Shown here in pieces: positions 1-10,204 of a DNA stretch of 64,000 nucleotides. Below the pieces are notes generated by a model. The model was not told where the DNA came from. It did not search any database and worked only from the letters and a program-made list of their open reading frames with translations. Position 1 is the stretch's first letter. Each line of letters begins with the position of its first letter. Made by a program: the position numbers and the translations under genes. The DNA is from Pseudomonas sediminis (GTDB lineage: Bacteria > Pseudomonadota > Gammaproteobacteria > Pseudomonadales > Pseudomonadaceae): positions 62,001 to 126,000 of the forward strand of contig NZ_CP154631.1 of assembly GCF_039555755.1 (NCBI RefSeq), written 5' to 3'.

Positions 1-345
1 CGCCCCACCAGCCTCGACAGCGAAGCAGCCAAGCTCAACTCGGGTAATGGCTATCAGGTTCTGCTGCACAAGGCCTGGAGCCAGACGCTGAGCAACTCGC
101 CCAGCCGCGTAGCCATCAACAGCGGCGAGGCGCACCTCGGCCACTACCCGGTCGAAGGCACCCTCGCCTTCACCCAGGATCGCTTCGCCGATCTGGACCT
201 GGAACTGTGGATCAACCGCTTCAGTGCCGACGGCCTGCTGGAAAGCAGCGAACACATGAAAGTCGCCCAGCGCCTGAAGGACAACAGCCTGACCTACCTC
301 GATCACGGCAGCCTCGGCGCCCTGGTGCGCATCAGCCCGCTGTAA
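1..345 (+). CDS. CsiV-like periplasmic protein (3' end only)
   Basis: This frame is open from the window edge to a TAA at 343-345, giving the last 114 residues. The segment alternates hydrophobic and polar residues (for example GTLAFTQDRFADLDLELWI) like an outer-membrane or periplasmic beta-rich protein and ends LVRISPL. I recall a CsiV-family protein next to the methylthioinosine phosphorylase and nagZ genes in P. aeruginosa, and that context is the main basis for the name. The start and any signal peptide lie outside the window. It is convergent with the next gene, with a shared terminator between them. Confidence 0.6.
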   Translation, partial: RPTSLDSEAAKLNSGNGYQVLLHKAWSQTLSNSPSRVAINSGEAHLGHYPVEGTLAFTQDRFADLDLELWINRFSADGLLESSEHMKVAQRLKDNSLTYLDHGSLGALVRISPL

Positions 346-356
346 GGGGAGGTAAC

Positions 357-382
357 GAAAAGGGCCGCTAAGCGGCCCTTTT
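357..382. terminator. Bidirectional rho-independent terminator
   Basis: An 11-bp stem (AAAAGGGCCGC / GCGGCCCTTTT) around a TAA loop has A and T tracts on both sides. It lies between two convergent genes and can serve both. Confidence 0.85.
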
Positions 383-398
383 CATTTGCTCAGAGAAG

Positions 399-1145
<747 letters not shown>

Positions 1146-2144
1146 TCAGTCGAGCAGATGCGCCGCTCTAAGCGCAGCCACCGCCGCAGACCAACGCGGC
1201 GCCTGACGATAATCGGTGCACGCATGGCCGCGACCACGCATGCGCTGCAGTCGCTCGGCCGGGGTGACCTGCAAGCGCTGCAATGCGCTGAGCGCCAGTT
1301 CCGCCGAGCCTCGATCATTGCACACCAGGCCCATGTCACAGCCAGCAGCAAGCGCCGCCTCGATACGCTTGCCGGCATCGCCAACCACGTGCGCACCGGC
1401 CATGGACAGGTCGTCACTGAAAATCACGCCGTCGAAGCCCAGCTCGCCGCGCAGGATGCCCTGCAGCCAGCGACGAGAGAAACCCGCCGGCTGCTCATCG
1501 ACCTGCGGATAGATGACATGCGCCGGCATCACCGCATCGAGCTCGCCAGCCAGGCGCTTGAACGGCTGCATGTCACAGGCGCGAATCTCATCGAGGCTGC
1601 GCTCGTCGACCGGAATGGCCACGTGAGAGTCCGCCTCAGCCCAGCCATGCCCGGGAAAATGCTTGCCGGTCGCTGCCATACCTGCCTGGTGCATGCCGCG
1701 GATGAACGCAGCCGCCAGCGTGGTTGCGCGCTGCGGGTCGCCCTCGAAGGCGCGACTGCCGACCACCGCACTGCGCTGATGGTCGAGATCGAGGACCGGA
1801 GCGAAGCTGAGATCCAGCCCGACGGCCAGCACCTCGGTCGCCATCAGCCAGCCGCAATGCTCGGCAAGCACTTCGGCATTGTCGTTGTCGGCGATCGCGC
1901 GCATCGCCGGCAGACGCAGAAAGCCCTGGCGCAGACGCTGCACCCGGCCGCCCTCCTGGTCCACGGCCAGCAGCAGGTCCGGGCGCACGGCACGAATGCT
2001 CTGACACAACTCGCGCACCTGGCGTGGCGATTCGATGTTGCGGGCGAAAATGATCAAGCCACCCACCTCGGGCTGGCGCAGCATCTGGCGATCCTCGGCG
2101 GTCAGCCAGGTGCCGGCGATGTCCATCATCAAAGAGCCTTGCAT
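1146..2144 (-). CDS. nagZ: Beta-N-acetylhexosaminidase NagZ
   Basis: This cytoplasmic glycoside hydrolase family 3 enzyme removes GlcNAc from 1,6-anhydro-muropeptides in peptidoglycan recycling and so feeds AmpR-type beta-lactamase signals. The GH3 signature KHFPGHGWAEADSH (catalytic His) is near residue 170 and the nucleophile-bearing FSDDLSMAG near 245. The frame is open further upstream, but the ATG at 2144 (MQGSLMMD) has an AAGGA-type ribosome site and gives 332 aa, the usual Pseudomonas length. It follows the L,D-transpeptidase gene by only 4 bp, so both look co-transcribed. Confidence 0.93.
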   Translation of the reverse strand: MQGSLMMDIAGTWLTAEDRQMLRQPEVGGLIIFARNIESPRQVRELCQSIRAVRPDLLLAVDQEGGRVQRLRQGFLRLPAMRAIADNDNAEVLAEHCGWLMATEVLAVGLDLSFAPVLDLDHQRSAVVGSRAFEGDPQRATTLAAAFIRGMHQAGMAATGKHFPGHGWAEADSHVAIPVDERSLDEIRACDMQPFKRLAGELDAVMPAHVIYPQVDEQPAGFSRRWLQGILRGELGFDGVIFSDDLSMAGAHVVGDAGKRIEAALAAGCDMGLVCNDRGSAELALSALQRLQVTPAERLQRMRGRGHACTDYRQAPRWSAAVAALRAAHLLD

Positions 2145-2148
2145 AAAC

Positions 2149-2682
2149 CTATTCCTTACGTGAAATCTTGGCCTGCGCCCACTGCGGGCAGGCTGCTTCG
2201 TCGATACGCACCCGGCCGTGCGGCGGCACGCGATCAAAAAGCGCCAGCATGTCGGCGTTGCGCAAACGGATGCAGCCATGGGACAACGGCTCGCCCATGG
2301 GTTCCGTGTCCGGGGTGCCGTGAAGATAGATGTAGCGACGGAAGGTATCGACCTCGCCCAGGCGATTGCGCCCCGGTTCGAGACCGCTCAACCAGAGAAT
2401 GCGGGTAAGGATCCAGTCACGGCCGGGAAATTGCTCGTGCAGTTGCGGCGACCATACCTCACCGGTCCAGCGACGCCCGCGCAACACGGCCGCCAGAGGC
2501 AGACCGGCGCCGATCTTCGCGCGCACTTGATGCAGCCCGCGCGGCGTGCAACCCGAGCCATTACGCTCACCTGCGCCGTTGCGTGCGGTGGATACGGGAA
2601 AACACACTATCAGCCGCCCAGCACTGAAGCCGTAGAGCGCCTGATCAGCAATGGAGATGTGGAGTAAATCAAGATCGGACAT
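2149..2682 (-). CDS. L,D-transpeptidase (YkuD) family protein
   Basis: This 177-aa protein carries the YkuD catalytic block: LHGT near residue 122 and SHGCIRLRN near 137, with the nucleophilic Cys in SHGC. The family makes 3-3 peptidoglycan cross-links or attaches proteins to peptidoglycan. No signal peptide is visible at the N-terminus, which is unusual for a periplasmic enzyme; either export is non-classical or a different start is used. Its position just upstream of nagZ in the same operon supports a cell-wall role. The family call is firm, the substrate is not. Confidence 0.82.
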   Translation of the reverse strand: MSDLDLLHISIADQALYGFSAGRLIVCFPVSTARNGAGERNGSGCTPRGLHQVRAKIGAGLPLAAVLRGRRWTGEVWSPQLHEQFPGRDWILTRILWLSGLEPGRNRLGEVDTFRRYIYLHGTPDTEPMGEPLSHGCIRLRNADMLALFDRVPPHGRVRIDEAACPQWAQAKISRKE

Positions 2683-2731
2683 GGGCCGCTAGCTTAGCCG
2701 AAGGACGAAGCCAAGCCCACCTGCCGCCCGG

Positions 2732-3439
2732 TCAAACCTTGGGGGCAGCGCTTGGCGTCTTGGTCCGGGGCTTGAGTTGTGCGCTGGCCAATGCAGGATC
2801 GTTGACCCCGGTTTCCGAACGCATACCGGCGGCAAGGAATGGCACCATCATCCGCATCACCTGCTCGATCGAGGTGTTGACGCCGAAATCGGTCTCGGCC
2901 ATCGCGCGCAAGGCCTTGATACCGGACATGCTGAACGCCGCAGCACCGAGCATGAAGTGCACACGCCAGAACAGCTCCAGTGGTGGAATACGCGGCGCAG
3001 CCTCATGTACCAACAGCATGTAACGACGGAAAACCTTGCCGTAAACCTCTTCCAGGTATTTGCGCAGGTGACCCTGGCTCTGGCTGAAGGCCAAACCGAG
3101 CAGGCGCATGAAGATGGAAAGATCGTTGCCGCTGCGCGGCTTGACGGCCAGAGCCTGTTCGACCAGAAGCTCGAGCAACTCCTCCAGGGAAACCTGGGTG
3201 TCGGACTTGGCCTGACGGCGATCGAGTTCTTTTTCCAGGCTGGCACAGAAAGGCCCGAGGAAGCGCGAGAAGACCGCTTGAATCAGCGCCTTCTTCGAAC
3301 CGAAGTGATAATTGACGGCAGCCAGGTTGACCCCAGCCTTGCTGGTGATCAGCCGCAATGAAGTTTCGGCGAAGCCTTTTTCCGCGAACAGCTGTTCCGC
3401 AGCATCGAGAATGCGTTCAACGGTTTCCGACTGGGCCAT
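2732..3439 (-). CDS. psrA: TetR-family fatty-acid-responsive regulator PsrA
   Basis: This 235-aa TetR regulator has its helix-turn-helix in the first 50 residues (LRLITSKAGVNLAAVNYHFG) and is nearly identical to P. aeruginosa PsrA as remembered. PsrA senses long-chain fatty acids, represses beta-oxidation genes such as fadBA, and activates rpoS and type III secretion functions. The start is supported by an AGGTGA ribosome site about 6 nt upstream. Two copies of its known operator lie immediately upstream, which indicates autorepression. fadBA, a reported target, lies about 6 kb away in this window. Confidence 0.94.
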   Translation of the reverse strand: MAQSETVERILDAAEQLFAEKGFAETSLRLITSKAGVNLAAVNYHFGSKKALIQAVFSRFLGPFCASLEKELDRRQAKSDTQVSLEELLELLVEQALAVKPRSGNDLSIFMRLLGLAFSQSQGHLRKYLEEVYGKVFRRYMLLVHEAAPRIPPLELFWRVHFMLGAAAFSMSGIKALRAMAETDFGVNTSIEQVMRMMVPFLAAGMRSETGVNDPALASAQLKPRTKTPSAAPKV

Positions 3440-3453
3440 GAGCTATCACCTGA

Positions 3454-3480
3454 CAAACACTTGTTTGAAACATACGTTTC
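3454..3480. promoter_or_regulatory. psrA: Tandem PsrA operator sites
   Basis: CAAACACTTGTTTG (3454-3467) and GAAACATACGTTTC (3467-3480) both fit the published PsrA consensus of (G/C)AAAC, a 2-4 nt spacer and GTTT(G/C). They share one G and sit 15-41 bp upstream of the psrA ATG. Confidence 0.85.
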
Positions 3481-3623
3481 ATCCTACTGAATTGTCAAGC
3501 CGCATGAGCCGTCTTTTGGCCGGCTGGTCACAGCTTACAACAAGCAGAGACGCAGATTACTCGGCATGGGTAACAAGCCGGACGACAGGCACCTGCAAAA
3601 TGGGCGTTGCCAAGAGCCGCTTA

Positions 3624-3658
3624 CTGTATATAATCCCAGTCACTGTATAAAAAGACAG
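3624..3658 (+). promoter_or_regulatory. lexA: Two LexA (SOS) boxes
   Basis: CTGTATATAATCCCAG (3624-3639) and CTGTATAAAAAGACAG (3643-3658) both fit CTG-N10-CAG and are 3 bp apart. The second ends 9 bp before the lexA ATG. The arrangement implies cooperative autorepression of lexA-sulA. Confidence 0.92.
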
Positions 3659-3667
3659 AGCCCAGCC

Positions 3668-4282
3668 ATGCTGAAACTGACGCCACGCCAAGCCGAGATT
3701 CTCGCCTTCATCAAACGCTGCCTGGAAGACAACGGCTACCCACCCACCCGTGCGGAAATCGCTCAGGAACTGGGGTTCAAATCACCCAATGCAGCAGAAG
3801 AGCACCTCAAGGCCCTCGCACGCAAGGGGGCCATCGAGATGACCCCAGGCGCTTCGCGCGGCATTCGCATTCCTGGCTTCGAAGCAGGCGCGGCGAACGA
3901 GGACGAAGGCCTTCCAGTCATTGGCCGCGTTGCTGCCGGCGCACCGATCCTCGCCCAGCAGCATGTCGAGGAATCCTGCCAGATCAACCCCGCGCTCTTT
4001 CAACCCAAAGCCGACTACCTGCTGCGTGTGCGCGGCATGAGCATGAAGGATATCGGCATTTTCGATGGCGATCTGCTCGCCGTGCACACCACCCGTGAAG
4101 CCCGCAACGGCCAGATCGTCGTCGCCCGCATTGACGACGAAGTGACGGTGAAACGCTTCAAGCGCGAGGGCAACAAGGTCTGGCTGATTGCCGAGAACCC
4201 CGAGTTCGCCCCGATCGAAGTGGACCTGGAAAACCAGGATCTGGTCATCGAAGGTTTGAGCGTCGGTGTAATCCGCCGCTGA
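3668..4282 (+). CDS. lexA: SOS repressor LexA
   Basis: This 204-aa repressor and self-cleaving peptidase has an N-terminal winged helix ([23 protein letters not shown]). The cleavage site is A90-G91 in VAAGAP, the catalytic Ser125 is in RGMSMKD, and Lys162 is in EVTVKRFK, all at the expected positions. RecA filaments trigger cleavage and induction of DNA-damage genes. The frame is open upstream, but the ATG at 3668 matches the family N-terminus (MLKLTPRQ) and follows the SOS boxes directly. sulA starts 9 bp after the stop. Confidence 0.97.
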   Translation: MLKLTPRQAEILAFIKRCLEDNGYPPTRAEIAQELGFKSPNAAEEHLKALARKGAIEMTPGASRGIRIPGFEAGAANEDEGLPVIGRVAAGAPILAQQHVEESCQINPALFQPKADYLLRVRGMSMKDIGIFDGDLLAVHTTREARNGQIVVARIDDEVTVKRFKREGNKVWLIAENPEFAPIEVDLENQDLVIEGLSVGVIRR

Positions 4283-4291
4283 GGAGACACC

Positions 4292-4765
4292 ATGTACGTG
4301 CAGCAGTCGTTCGAGCGCCCACAACTTCCCCTTTTCGACGCGTTCCTTGGCCGAACGCCGAATGAGCCACTGGTCGCAGCCGATGGCATCTCTCGCAGTG
4401 AGGATGATCAGGCGTTTAGCGAACTGGCTCTACGTGGCGCCGCTGGGCACTGCCTGCACTTACTGGCGCCGATTCTGCGAGAGCTGAGCCAGAATCAGGA
4501 CGCACGCTGGCTGACTCTGGTGGCACCACCGGCCAGCCTCACGCAAAGCTGGCTGCGCGATGCAGGGCTGAACCGTGAACGAATCCTGCTGCTGCATCCG
4601 CGACAAGGGCAGAATGCCCTGGAATTGGCCGAAGAAGCACTCAAGCTGGGGCGCAGCCATACCGTGATCAGTTGGTTGCATCCGGTCGAGAGCAGCACTC
4701 GTCAGCGCCTTGCACAGGCCGCCAACACAGGTGGCGCGCAGAGCCTGAACATCAGCCTGGGTTAG
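4292..4765 (+). CDS. sulA: SOS cell division inhibitor SulA
   Basis: This 157-aa protein is induced with lexA and blocks FtsZ polymerisation during DNA damage. It has a SulA/RecA-like fold: LCHLLAPILRELS-type helix in the middle, a strand WLTLVAPPASLTQSWLRDAG, and HTVISWLHPV. It sits 9 bp downstream of lexA in the same operon, the normal Pseudomonas arrangement. The N-terminus MYVQQSFERPQLPLFDAF is typical. A terminator follows. Confidence 0.9.
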   Translation: MYVQQSFERPQLPLFDAFLGRTPNEPLVAADGISRSEDDQAFSELALRGAAGHCLHLLAPILRELSQNQDARWLTLVAPPASLTQSWLRDAGLNRERILLLHPRQGQNALELAEEALKLGRSHTVISWLHPVESSTRQRLAQAANTGGAQSLNISLG

Positions 4766-4792
4766 CTGACCACAACTTCGCTTGCGGAAATG

Positions 4793-4822
4793 AAAACGGG
4801 GCTCCAATGGAGCCCCGTTTTT
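4793..4822. terminator. Bidirectional rho-independent terminator
   Basis: A GC-rich stem (ACGGGGCTCC / GGAGCCCCGT) over an AAT loop is flanked by A and T tracts. It ends lexA-sulA from one side and the 78-aa gene from the other. Confidence 0.9.
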
Positions 4823-4839
4823 CGTTGAGACGCAGTAAC

Positions 4840-5076
4840 TCAGTGGAGAACGCGCGAGCCTTGTTCTTCACCACTGAAATCACCCTCAGCCATTCGGCCA
4901 GCCATCTGCACACCAACATTTAGCATGGCCTTGGCCACCTCGATGTGTTGCCCCTGCAGGAAAGCCTTGGCATCAGCGGAGAAATCCAGGGTCACCAACG
5001 CCTCTTCATCCTCTGCGCGACGCAGGGCAATGCGCCCATCGGGCAGTTCGACGATTTCCAGGAAGGATGTAGGCAT
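4840..5076 (-). CDS. Conserved hypothetical protein, 78 aa
   Basis: This small acidic soluble protein has no membrane segment or cysteine motif. It starts MPTSFLEIVELPDGRIALRR, which looks like a short beta-hairpin domain, then an amphipathic helix (SADAKAFLQGQHIEVAKAML). I recall an equivalent gene at the same place in P. aeruginosa (PA3009), which supports it being real. Function is unknown. The sulA terminator lies just beyond its stop. Confidence 0.75.
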   Translation of the reverse strand: MPTSFLEIVELPDGRIALRRAEDEEALVTLDFSADAKAFLQGQHIEVAKAMLNVGVQMAGRMAEGDFSGEEQGSRVLH

Positions 5077-5156
5077 GGCTCAGTCTCTGTGCAAAAACAC
5101 GGCATTGTAACAGCCAGCCGGGATCATCCCCAGCCCACTGGTCCAGTTAAACCCAA

Positions 5157-5675
5157 TCAGCACTCGCTCAGGCCTTCGCGGAAACGCAGCACCAGCGCCT
5201 TGAGCTGCTGCCGCCAGGCATCGACATCATCGATGCTAAGCTCGGCCGGCTCCTCGCCAACACTGACGGCGGTGATCAACGGCATGGACGGATCGACCTT
5301 GGCCTTGCGCTCCTCACGCGGCGGCTGGAACAAGCCAGCATAGGCCGCCAGCAGTTCGGCCAGCCAGGTTTCGCGCTGCTGGGCCAACTCCACCAACTCG
5401 GCCAGCTCGGGGCTGGGCGCCCCTTCGAGTACGGCCTGCTGCACGAACGCCTCGACACGCGAAGGCGCGGCGTCGTTCATGCGGTAGTAACCGGCGATCT
5501 CATGACACACCCCAAGAAGCCCACCGTACAGGTGAAACAGCGCAGCTTCGCGCTCGGCCTGCACCAGTGCCTGCACATTGAATGCCGCCGACACCTCGGC
5601 CTTGCGCCAGTTATCCAGGGCAATACCAGCGAAGAAGATCTTCTGATTGGTACGGGTATAGATTTCTTTGGCCAT
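5157..5675 (-). CDS. Conserved hypothetical protein (possibly DUF6586), 172 aa
   Basis: This mostly helical soluble protein is conserved in Pseudomonas next to topA (PA3010 position, from memory). The ATG at 5675 (MAKEIYTRTNQKIFFAG) has a strong GGAGGT ribosome site 7 nt away and is preferred over the upstream in-frame start. Long helices rich in Ala, Leu and Glu and a Pro-Arg-Glu-rich insert near residue 125 are seen. No catalytic motif is recognisable. Confidence 0.75.
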   Translation of the reverse strand: MAKEIYTRTNQKIFFAGIALDNWRKAEVSAAFNVQALVQAEREAALFHLYGGLLGVCHEIAGYYRMNDAAPSRVEAFVQQAVLEGAPSPELAELVELAQQRETWLAELLAAYAGLFQPPREERKAKVDPSMPLITAVSVGEEPAELSIDDVDAWRQQLKALVLRFREGLSEC

Positions 5676-5754
5676 TGCGGTGACCTCCACGGCATATCGA
5701 AGCATGATACGCGCGCCAGCAGCTGCAGGCGCGCATCTCGTCAGAACGCTGCAA

Positions 5755-8364
5755 TCAGCGCTTGTCCTCGACCTTCCACTTGCCGCCATCGTAGAACGCG
5801 CGCCAGCCGGTAGGCTTGCCATCGACCTCGGACTGTACGTACTGCTCCTTGGTCTTGCGGCTGTAACGGATCACCGCAGGGCGACCATCCGGGTCCTTCT
5901 GTGGGGCATCGCAGAGGAAGTGGTACTTGGGGTCGATCTCATGCTTGTGCGGGACAATTTCCAGCACCAGCGGTGCCCGCGTCTCGCGGTTCTTGGGGAA
6001 CTGGCTGGCCGCAAGGAACAGGCCGGAGGCACCGTCGCGCAGCACGTAGGTGTCGTCCACCTTCTCGCACTTGAGCTCCGGCATCTCCACCTTGTCCATC
6101 TTCGGCGGCGCCGCTTCACCGTTCTTGAGCAACTTGCGAGTGTTCTTGCAGCTGGCATTGGTGCAACCGAAGAACTTGCCAAAACGGCCCGTCTTGAGCT
6201 GCATCTGGCTGCCGCACTTGTCGCACTCCAGACTTGGCCCTTCATAACCCTTGATGCGGTACTGACCCTGCTCGATCTCGTAACCCGTGCAATCCGGGTT
6301 GTTGCCACAGATGTGCAGCTTGCGGGTTTCATCCAGCAGATAGGCATCCATGGCCGTGGAGCAGATCGGGCAACGATGCTTGCCAAGCAGTACGCGGGAC
6401 TCGGACTCACCCTCATCGTCGGCAGCAATCTCGTCGCCCGGCACCAGGTTGATGGTGGCCTTGCAGCGTTCCTTCGGCGGCAGCGCATAGCCGGAGCAAC
6501 CAAGGAACACGCCAGTGGAGGCAGTACGGATCATCATCGGCCGGCCGCACTCGCGGCAGGGGATGTCGGTCAGCGTCGGCTGGTTGGCACGCATGCCGCC
6601 CTCGCCCACCTCGGCCACTTCGAGCTTCTTCTTGAAGTCACCGTAGAACTCGTCGAGCAGATGCTTCCACTCGCGCTCACCCTGGGCCACATCGTCGAGA
6701 TGCTCTTCCATGGTGGCGGTGAAGCTGTAATCCATCAGGTTGGCAAAGCTCTCGTCGAGACGCTCGGTGACGATGTCGCCCATCTTCTCGGCATAGAAAC
6801 GACGGTTGTGCACCGTGACGTAACCGCGATCCTGAATGGTGGAAATGATCGCGGCATAGGTGGACGGCCGGCCGATACCGCGCTTTTCCAGCTCCTTGAC
6901 CAGGCTCGCTTCGGAATAGCGCGCCGGCGGCTTGGTGAAGTGCTGGCTGGGGTCGAGCTGGATCAGCTTGAGGCCCTCGCCTTCCTTCATTTCCGGCAGG
7001 ACGTCGTCCTCGCCCGGCTTGCTCTGCTGCGGCAGCACGCGGGTGTAACCGTCGAACTTGAGGATGCGGCCCTTGGCGCGCAGCTCGAAGTTGCCGGCAG
7101 CCACGGTGACACTGGTGGACAGGTATTCCGCCGGCGGCATCTGGCAGGCGACGAACTGACGCCAGATCAGGTCATACAGGCGCTCGGCATCACGCTCCAT
7201 GCCGGAGAGCTGGGTCGGACGCAAGTTGACGTCGGAGGGACGAATCGCTTCGTGCGCCTCCTGAGCGCCTTCCTTGCTCGAGTACTGGTTCGGCTTGCCC
7301 GGCAGGTACTTGTCGCCGTACTCACTGCCGATGAAGCCACGCACCATCTCCACTGCGTCGTTCGACAGGTTGGTCGAGTCGGTACGCATATAGGTGATGT
7401 AGCCAGCCTCGTAGAGACGCTGGGCCATCATCATGGTTTTCTTAACGCCGAAGCCAAGACGGTTGCTCGCCGCCTGCTGCAGGGTGGAGGTGATGAAAGG
7501 CGCTGACGGCTTGCTGCTGGTCGGGCGATCTTCGCGCTTGACCACGCTGTAGCTGGAGGCCTTGAGCTTCTCCAGCGCCGCCATGGCCTGCGCTTCGTTG
7601 ACCGGCTTGAAGGCCGAACCGTCTTCGCGAACGACTTCGAAGCGCACCTTGGCGTTCTTCGCAGTGCCGAGATCAGCGTGCACTTCCCAGTATTCTTCCG
7701 GGACGAAGGCACGAATTTCTTTTTCACGCTCAACGACCAGCTTCACCGCCACCGACTGCACGCGACCGGCAGACAGGCCACGGGCGATCTTGGCCCACAG
7801 CAGCGGCGAGACCATGTAGCCCACCACACGATCAAGGAAACGGCGTGCCTGCTGGGCGTTGACGCGGTTGATGTCCAGCTCACCGGGCTTGGAGAAGGCA
7901 TCCTGAATCGCCTTCTTGGTGATCTCGTTGAACACCACGCGCTTATAGCGGCTGTCATCACCACCGATGGACTCGCGCAGGTGCCAGGCGATGGCCTCCC
8001 CTTCGCGATCCAAGTCGGTTGCGAGATAGATGGTGTCAGCATCCTTGGCCAGGCGGCGCAGCTCTTCGACCACCTTTTCCTTGCCGGGTAGGATCTCGTA
8101 CTTGGCCTTCCAGCCGTGCTCGGGGTCGACCCCCATGCGCGCGAACAGCTGGCGCTTGGCCTTTTCCTTGGGCGATAGTGCAGGAGCTTCACCGGCGGCA
8201 GCCTTGCCACGCTTGGCAGGCTCCTTGGTGGCGCTTGCCGAGCCGCTGGTAGGCAGGTCACGGATGTGGCCGATGCTCGACTTCACCACGTACTGGCTGC
8301 CCAGGTACTTGTTGATGGTCTTGGCCTTGGCCGGGGATTCCACGATGACCAGCGATTTGCCCAT
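5755..8364 (-). CDS. topA: DNA topoisomerase I (type IA)
   Basis: This 869-aa enzyme relaxes negative supercoils. The TOPRIM domain starts at residue 1 ([17 protein letters not shown]) with the acidic [13 protein letters not shown] motif near 120. The catalytic Tyr is in [12 protein letters not shown] near 320. Three C-terminal four-Cys zinc-ribbon modules follow ([23 protein letters not shown]). An insertion of Ala/Lys-rich sequence near residues 45-65 is normal for Pseudomonas TopA. The upstream 318-bp gap contains palindromic DNA rather than a gene. Confidence 0.97.
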   Translation of the reverse strand: MGKSLVIVESPAKAKTINKYLGSQYVVKSSIGHIRDLPTSGSASATKEPAKRGKAAAGEAPALSPKEKAKRQLFARMGVDPEHGWKAKYEILPGKEKVVEELRRLAKDADTIYLATDLDREGEAIAWHLRESIGGDDSRYKRVVFNEITKKAIQDAFSKPGELDINRVNAQQARRFLDRVVGYMVSPLLWAKIARGLSAGRVQSVAVKLVVEREKEIRAFVPEEYWEVHADLGTAKNAKVRFEVVREDGSAFKPVNEAQAMAALEKLKASSYSVVKREDRPTSSKPSAPFITSTLQQAASNRLGFGVKKTMMMAQRLYEAGYITYMRTDSTNLSNDAVEMVRGFIGSEYGDKYLPGKPNQYSSKEGAQEAHEAIRPSDVNLRPTQLSGMERDAERLYDLIWRQFVACQMPPAEYLSTSVTVAAGNFELRAKGRILKFDGYTRVLPQQSKPGEDDVLPEMKEGEGLKLIQLDPSQHFTKPPARYSEASLVKELEKRGIGRPSTYAAIISTIQDRGYVTVHNRRFYAEKMGDIVTERLDESFANLMDYSFTATMEEHLDDVAQGEREWKHLLDEFYGDFKKKLEVAEVGEGGMRANQPTLTDIPCRECGRPMMIRTASTGVFLGCSGYALPPKERCKATINLVPGDEIAADDEGESESRVLLGKHRCPICSTAMDAYLLDETRKLHICGNNPDCTGYEIEQGQYRIKGYEGPSLECDKCGSQMQLKTGRFGKFFGCTNASCKNTRKLLKNGEAAPPKMDKVEMPELKCEKVDDTYVLRDGASGLFLAASQFPKNRETRAPLVLEIVPHKHEIDPKYHFLCDAPQKDPDGRPAVIRYSRKTKEQYVQSEVDGKPTGWRAFYDGGKWKVEDKR

Positions 8365-8420
8365 GGATCAGAAAATTCCTGAATTGCGAAATATAGAAGG
8401 CTGGGAAGCCATATGAGCCT

Positions 8421-8438
8421 GCTCACGAGCTCGTGAGC
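8421..8438. repeat. 18-bp perfect palindrome upstream of topA
   Basis: GCTCACGAGCTCGTGAGC is its own reverse complement. It lies 57-74 bp upstream of the topA start, within the likely promoter/leader. It could be a protein-binding site or a cruciform sensitive to supercoiling. Confidence 0.7.
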
Positions 8439-8468
8439 TAGAGTGATACAAACCGGTGGCGGCCCCGC

Positions 8469-8583
8469 AAAAACAAGCGAGGAAGCGGAGTTTACGAGTG
8501 GTAAATGAGCATTACTCGTTTCACTCGCCCTTCGGGCCGTCCTCCGGACGTTCAGTGACAAGTCACTGTCCGAGCTTGTTTTT
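8469..8583. repeat. Structured intergenic element closed by a 10-bp inverted repeat
   Basis: AAAAACAAGC (8469-8478) pairs with GCTTGTTTTT (8574-8583). Inside are at least four smaller hairpins: ACGAGT/ACTCGT (about 8494-8519), CCCTTCGGG (8528-8536), GTCCTCCGGAC (8539-8549) and CAGTGACAAGTCACTG (8553-8568). The multi-branched layout resembles a dispersed palindromic element I recall from other Pseudomonas genomes, but this is the only copy seen here. No credible coding frame exists from 8365 to 8682. Confidence 0.55.
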
Positions 8584-8682
8584 AACGCAGTAGCGCCGAC
8601 GCGCAACAGATCGTGAACAGGTTCTAAGGCCCCGCTATATATAGTGGTGACCGAGCGAAGGTCAAGCGCAGGGGTTGCACAG

Positions 8683-8925
8683 TCAGGCTTGTGAAGCGCC
8701 GATAGGGCTGACTTCGGCCTGAATCAAAGCAAAGCGTGGAACGCGCTTGCCGTCCACCTCGACCTCTTCACAGAACATGCTCAGCGGCCGCACCCACAGG
8801 CCGAACTCGCCGTACAGCGCCTGGTAAACCACAACCTCTTCCTCGTTCTCGGAATGGCGCGCCACCCCGAATACGCGGTACTGCGGGCCTTTGTAGTGGC
8901 GATAGAGTCCTGGCTGCAACTGCAT
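8683..8925 (-). CDS. DUF1653 domain protein, 80 aa
   Basis: This compact beta-rich protein begins QPGLYRHYKGPQYRVFGVARHSE and contains VVVYQALYGEFGLWVRPLSMF, the DUF1653 pattern. A GGGAA-type ribosome site precedes the ATG. It lies between fadA and topA, as I recall for P. aeruginosa (PA3012). The function of the family is unknown; the small barrel suggests ligand or nucleic-acid binding, but that is a guess. Confidence 0.85.
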   Translation of the reverse strand: MQLQPGLYRHYKGPQYRVFGVARHSENEEEVVVYQALYGEFGLWVRPLSMFCEEVEVDGKRVPRFALIQAEVSPIGASQA

Positions 8926-8959
8926 GAGCGGTTCCCGAAATAAAAAGCCGTAAAAAGCA

Positions 8960-8983
8960 AAACCGGGGCACTAGGCCCCGGTT
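8960..8983 (-). terminator. Rho-independent terminator of fadBA
   Basis: The stem AAACCGGGGC / GCCCCGGTTT is followed on the minus strand by TTTTGCTTTTT. It lies 15 bp past the fadA stop. Confidence 0.85.
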
Positions 8984-8998
8984 TCTGTCCGCTGACGC

Positions 8999-10204
<1,206 letters not shown>

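Noticed and set aside
3566..3667. Longer start for lexA
   Set aside because: It would translate through both SOS boxes; the internal ATG gives the conserved 204-aa protein.
5668..7506. Plus-strand open frame opposite topA
   Set aside because: Antisense shadow of the topoisomerase; no ribosome site or domain.
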